DNA from: Phycisphaerales bacterium UBA7708
Lineage (GTDB): Bacteria; Planctomycetota; Phycisphaerae; Sedimentisphaerales; Anaerohalosphaeraceae
Reading direction: 5' to 3'
DNA length: 9,025 nucleotides
Assembly: GCA_002482415.1 (NCBI GenBank)
Contig: DLFY01000035.1
Coordinates: forward strand, 1-9,025
Shown: positions 7,373 to 9,025 of the stretch, in pieces
How positions within the stretch are numbered: the stretch's first letter is position 1
Layout: the number at the start of each line of letters is the position of its first letter
Translations under genes and position numbers: made by a program
The notes under the pieces: generated by a model
The model's input: the letters and a program-made list of their open reading frames with translations, nothing else
What the model was told of the DNA's origin: nothing
The model's database searches: none

Positions 7373-7924
7373 CTATTCAACGGGTTCAATCATATCCGCA
7401 CTGATTTCCACGCTGGTAGCTTGTCCGAGCATTTCGACGGCCAGTACCAGCCTGAGATTTTTATCACCTTGTCGGACGACAAAACCTTCGGTGCCCATCA
7501 GCGGGCCTGCAACAACCTTGCATTTTTGACCGACCTTGATGTATTCGTGAGGCTGGAGGGTCTTGCCTGCCAGCAGGGCCTTTTCAATGGGCAGCAGTTC
7601 CGCAACCAGATGAGTCTGGTCAAACACAGGGATGACCGTTGCGATACGGTTGGTTTTCAGTACTTCCAGGCGATCGTTTTCATTGCCGCAGAAAAAGACA
7701 TAACTGGTAAAAACAGGCAACAGCGAACGGACAGTCCGGCTGGTTTTACGGCTGACTTTCCATGACATCGGCAGGAAATACTGGATGGACTTGCCGGCCA
7801 TGGCCCATGCCACAGCTTTTTCGTTCCGGCTGCGGGTATGAGCGACCCACCAGGTGCCTTGAAAATCAGCAATGGATTTATCCTCCGGGTAAACAATCGG
7901 AGGATTCTGGCTTTCTTTGAGCAT
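7373..7924 (-). CDS. NusG/RfaH-like transcription antitermination factor (NusG paralogue)
   Basis: 183 residues from ATG (7922-7924) to TAG (7373-7375). Residues ~24-122 match an NGN domain: the opening strand TWWVAHTRSRNEKAVA, the FLP strand and SLLPVFTSYVFF, the counterpart of 'LFPGYVFV'. Residues ~128-182 match a KOW domain: KVGQKCKVVAGPLMGTEGFVV, then an EMLGQATSVEI strand like the 'FGR.TPVEL' of NusG. NusG-family proteins bind RNA polymerase and the ribosome or other factors to alter pausing and termination. The 'AGPLxGxEG' KOW start and the basic SRKTSRTVR stretch look more like RfaH/UpxY-type specialised paralogues than housekeeping NusG. There is no secE or ribosomal-protein gene beside it, as would be expected for nusG itself. 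A strong promoter lies ~70 bases upstream, and the four-helix membrane protein is the only visible downstream cistron. Confidence 0.85.
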   Translation of the reverse strand: MLKESQNPPIVYPEDKSIADFQGTWWVAHTRSRNEKAVAWAMAGKSIQYFLPMSWKVSRKTSRTVRSLLPVFTSYVFFCGNENDRLEVLKTNRIATVIPVFDQTHLVAELLPIEKALLAGKTLQPHEYIKVGQKCKVVAGPLMGTEGFVVRQGDKNLRLVLAVEMLGQATSVEISADMIEPVE

Positions 7925-7994
7925 ATTTTTCTGTTCCGTAAAATCAAGTTGTGAATTCTGTCTTCTGCGTATCAGGACTAATCAACATATATCG

Positions 7995-8022
7995 ATTATA
8001 CAAAATAACAGGCGGTTGTCCA
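7995..8022 (-). promoter_or_regulatory. Sigma70-type promoter of the NusG-like gene
   Basis: On the minus strand TGGACA (8017-8022, five of six) is followed after 16 bases by a perfect TATAAT (7995-8000). The predicted start near 7988 gives a ~64-base leader before the ATG. It sits just downstream of the terminator of the preceding recombinase gene, as expected for a separate transcription unit. Confidence 0.7.
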
Positions 8023-8035
8023 CCTTCAATGGCAA

Positions 8036-8066
8036 ATAAAAAAGCCCATCCTGTCGGACGGGCTTT
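8036..8066 (-). terminator. Intrinsic terminator of the Xer recombinase gene
   Basis: Read on the minus strand, AAAGCCCGTCC, loop GACA, GGATGGGCTTT forms an 11-position stem with one mismatch and four unpaired loop bases, followed by a run of T residues (six counted from within the stem, then ATTT). It lies 40 bases after the recombinase stop codon. The plus-strand reading lacks a U-run beyond the stem, so the site acts leftward. Confidence 0.85.
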
Positions 8067-8081
8067 CGAGGTAGGGGTAGT

Positions 8082-8110
8082 GACTTCTTACCAGTATGAG
8101 ACTTCTTACC
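8082..8110. repeat. Direct repeat of 11 bases (GACTTCTTACC)
   Basis: Two exact copies at 8082-8092 and 8100-8110, starts 18 bases apart. The second copy covers the stop codon of the recombinase gene and the first lies between that stop and the terminator. The spacing of less than two helical turns could suit a paired protein site, or the pair may be a local duplication. Confidence 0.5.
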
Positions 8111-9025
8111 CCGTTATCGTTTCTCTTGGATGAGCATTATGATACTGCTCTTTCATGCGGCTGGTTGTCACATGGGTGTAAATCTGGGTTGTTGACAGGG
8201 ATTGATGGCCCAGCAGTTCCTGAACGCTCCGCAGGTCGGCGCCGTTGTTGAGCATGTGGGTCGCAAAGCTGTGCCGCAGGGTATGCGGGCTGATTGCCGG
8301 ATCCAGGCCTGCTTCAATCAGATACTTATCCATTTTGCGACGGACGCTGCGGGTGCTGAGTCGTTTGCCATGCTTGTTGGCAAACAGGACTTTGCTGTCG
8401 AAAGCCGGGTCGCATTCCATCCGGCGATTGCGATATTCCAGATAGTGCTGGATGGCCTGCAGGGCGCGGGAGCCGATGGGGCAAATGCGTTCTTTTTTGC
8501 CTTTGCCGCGGATGTGAAGGACTTCACTGAGAAAGTCCACATCGTCCAGATTCAGTGCCACCAGTTCGCTGACACGCATGCCGGTGCTGTACATGGTTTC
8601 CAGCATGGCGCGGTCGCGGGCACCCAGCCAGCAGTCGGCGGGGGGGGTGTCCAGCAGTTTCTGAATCTGTTCGTATTCAAGGAACTTGGGCAGTTTCTTT
8701 TCCTGCTTGGGGGTCTTGATGGTGCTGACAGGGTTATTCGCCAGATAATGCCGTTTCACCAGGAATTTGTAGAAACTTCGAAGCGTCGCCAGCTTGCGTG
8801 CCAGAGTCGATTTGGAATACTGATGTTCATTCAGGGATACCATATAGCTCCGGATGGAGTTGACATCCGCCGCCAGCAGCATCTGGTCCACTTTCTGTTC
8901 GGTCTGAACGGCTGTGGCTGTGCCGCCGTGGTCTCCGGATTCGGTCTGAGAAGCGTTATCGGCCGATTGAGCATGGTTCTGCAAATGAGCAACGTATTGC
9001 TCCAAATCGGTACCGTAACAGCGAG
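8106..9025 (-). CDS. xerC: Xer-type tyrosine recombinase (XerC/XerD family), 5' end outside window
   Basis: The frame stays open to the window edge: the residues before the TTG at 9005 read RCYGTD and run into LEQYVAHL, matching the 'T.R.Y..DL..F..HL' start of Xer core-binding domains, so the true start lies beyond 9025. Counting that TTG as residue 1, the SAM-like core-binding domain runs to ~92 and the catalytic domain from ~105 to 299. All expected active-site residues are present: Arg144 (TGMRVSEL), Lys168 (RGKGKKER), His241 and Arg244 (HTLRHSFATH), His267 (LGHQSLSTTQ) and nucleophile Tyr276 (IYTHV). The AHPRE ending is typical of chromosome-dimer-resolving XerC/XerD. I lean to XerC from the tail, but the pair is hard to separate. 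A ~25-residue polar insertion (about 10-38) lies between the first two helices. An intrinsic terminator follows the stop. No cassette or phage gene is adjacent, so a housekeeping role is more likely than an element integrase. Confidence 0.9.
   Translation of the reverse strand, partial: RCYGTDLEQYVAHLQNHAQSADNASQTESGDHGGTATAVQTEQKVDQMLLAADVNSIRSYMVSLNEHQYSKSTLARKLATLRSFYKFLVKRHYLANNPVSTIKTPKQEKKLPKFLEYEQIQKLLDTPPADCWLGARDRAMLETMYSTGMRVSELVALNLDDVDFLSEVLHIRGKGKKERICPIGSRALQAIQHYLEYRNRRMECDPAFDSKVLFANKHGKRLSTRSVRRKMDKYLIEAGLDPAISPHTLRHSFATHMLNNGADLRSVQELLGHQSLSTTQIYTHVTTSRMKEQYHNAHPRETITG

Noticed and set aside
8074..8112. GGGGTA/TACCCC inverted pair around the recombinase stop
   Set aside because: Six base pairs separated by 27 bases, partly created by the direct repeat and unlikely to be a stable structure.
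7951..8133. 60-residue plus-strand ORF between the NusG-like and Xer genes
   Set aside because: It runs through the minus-strand promoter and the intrinsic terminator and into the end of the recombinase gene, has no recognisable domain, and its sequence is explained by those signals.
9003..9005. TTG as the start codon of the Xer recombinase
   Set aside because: The frame continues upstream to the window edge and those residues (RCYGTD) match the family's N-terminus, so the real start is outside the window.

Overview
The window most likely comes from a member of the Planctomycetota, probably the Phycisphaerae/Sedimentisphaerales side. The main clue is the first gene: it ends in paired dockerin-like repeats of the type '...DLSILAEQWL', which close many secreted proteins in that phylum. 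A giant secreted protein with CARDB-like and redoxin modules and a NusG paralogue fit this placement. The assignment rests on recognition of sequence style, not on a search.

Left part, plus strand (1-6936): four genes in the same direction. They are (i) the 3' end of a dockerin-bearing secreted protein; (ii) a 1915-residue exported protein filling two thirds of the window, built from an N-terminal Ig-like domain, three diverged copies of a ~294-residue module, an Ig-like and a CARDB-like domain, a cysteine-rich region, a glycine-rich linker, a paired 'GWN...YWLY' module and a C-terminal TlpA/redoxin thioredoxin fold with a CPNC active site; (iii) an ExbD/TolR-type energy-transducer subunit with no ExbB partner in view; and (iv) a 59-residue membrane-anchored Cys-rich miniprotein.

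Right part, minus strand (6958-9025): reading leftward from the window end, a Xer-type tyrosine recombinase (its first codons lie outside the window) ends at a strong intrinsic terminator. A consensus-like promoter follows directly and drives a NusG/RfaH-like antitermination factor and then a four-helix membrane protein of unknown function. The two halves of the window converge with only 21 bases between them.

The part least explained by known families is the giant protein with its triplicated module and fused thioredoxin domain. Its neighbours, ExbD and the Cys-rich miniprotein, allow the speculation of an envelope-associated, redox-active surface system. Nothing in the sequence proves a common function. 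The recombinase and the NusG-like unit look like a separate neighbourhood. I saw no tRNA, rRNA, CRISPR array, IS element or phage module. There is no gene-free stretch over 300 bases.
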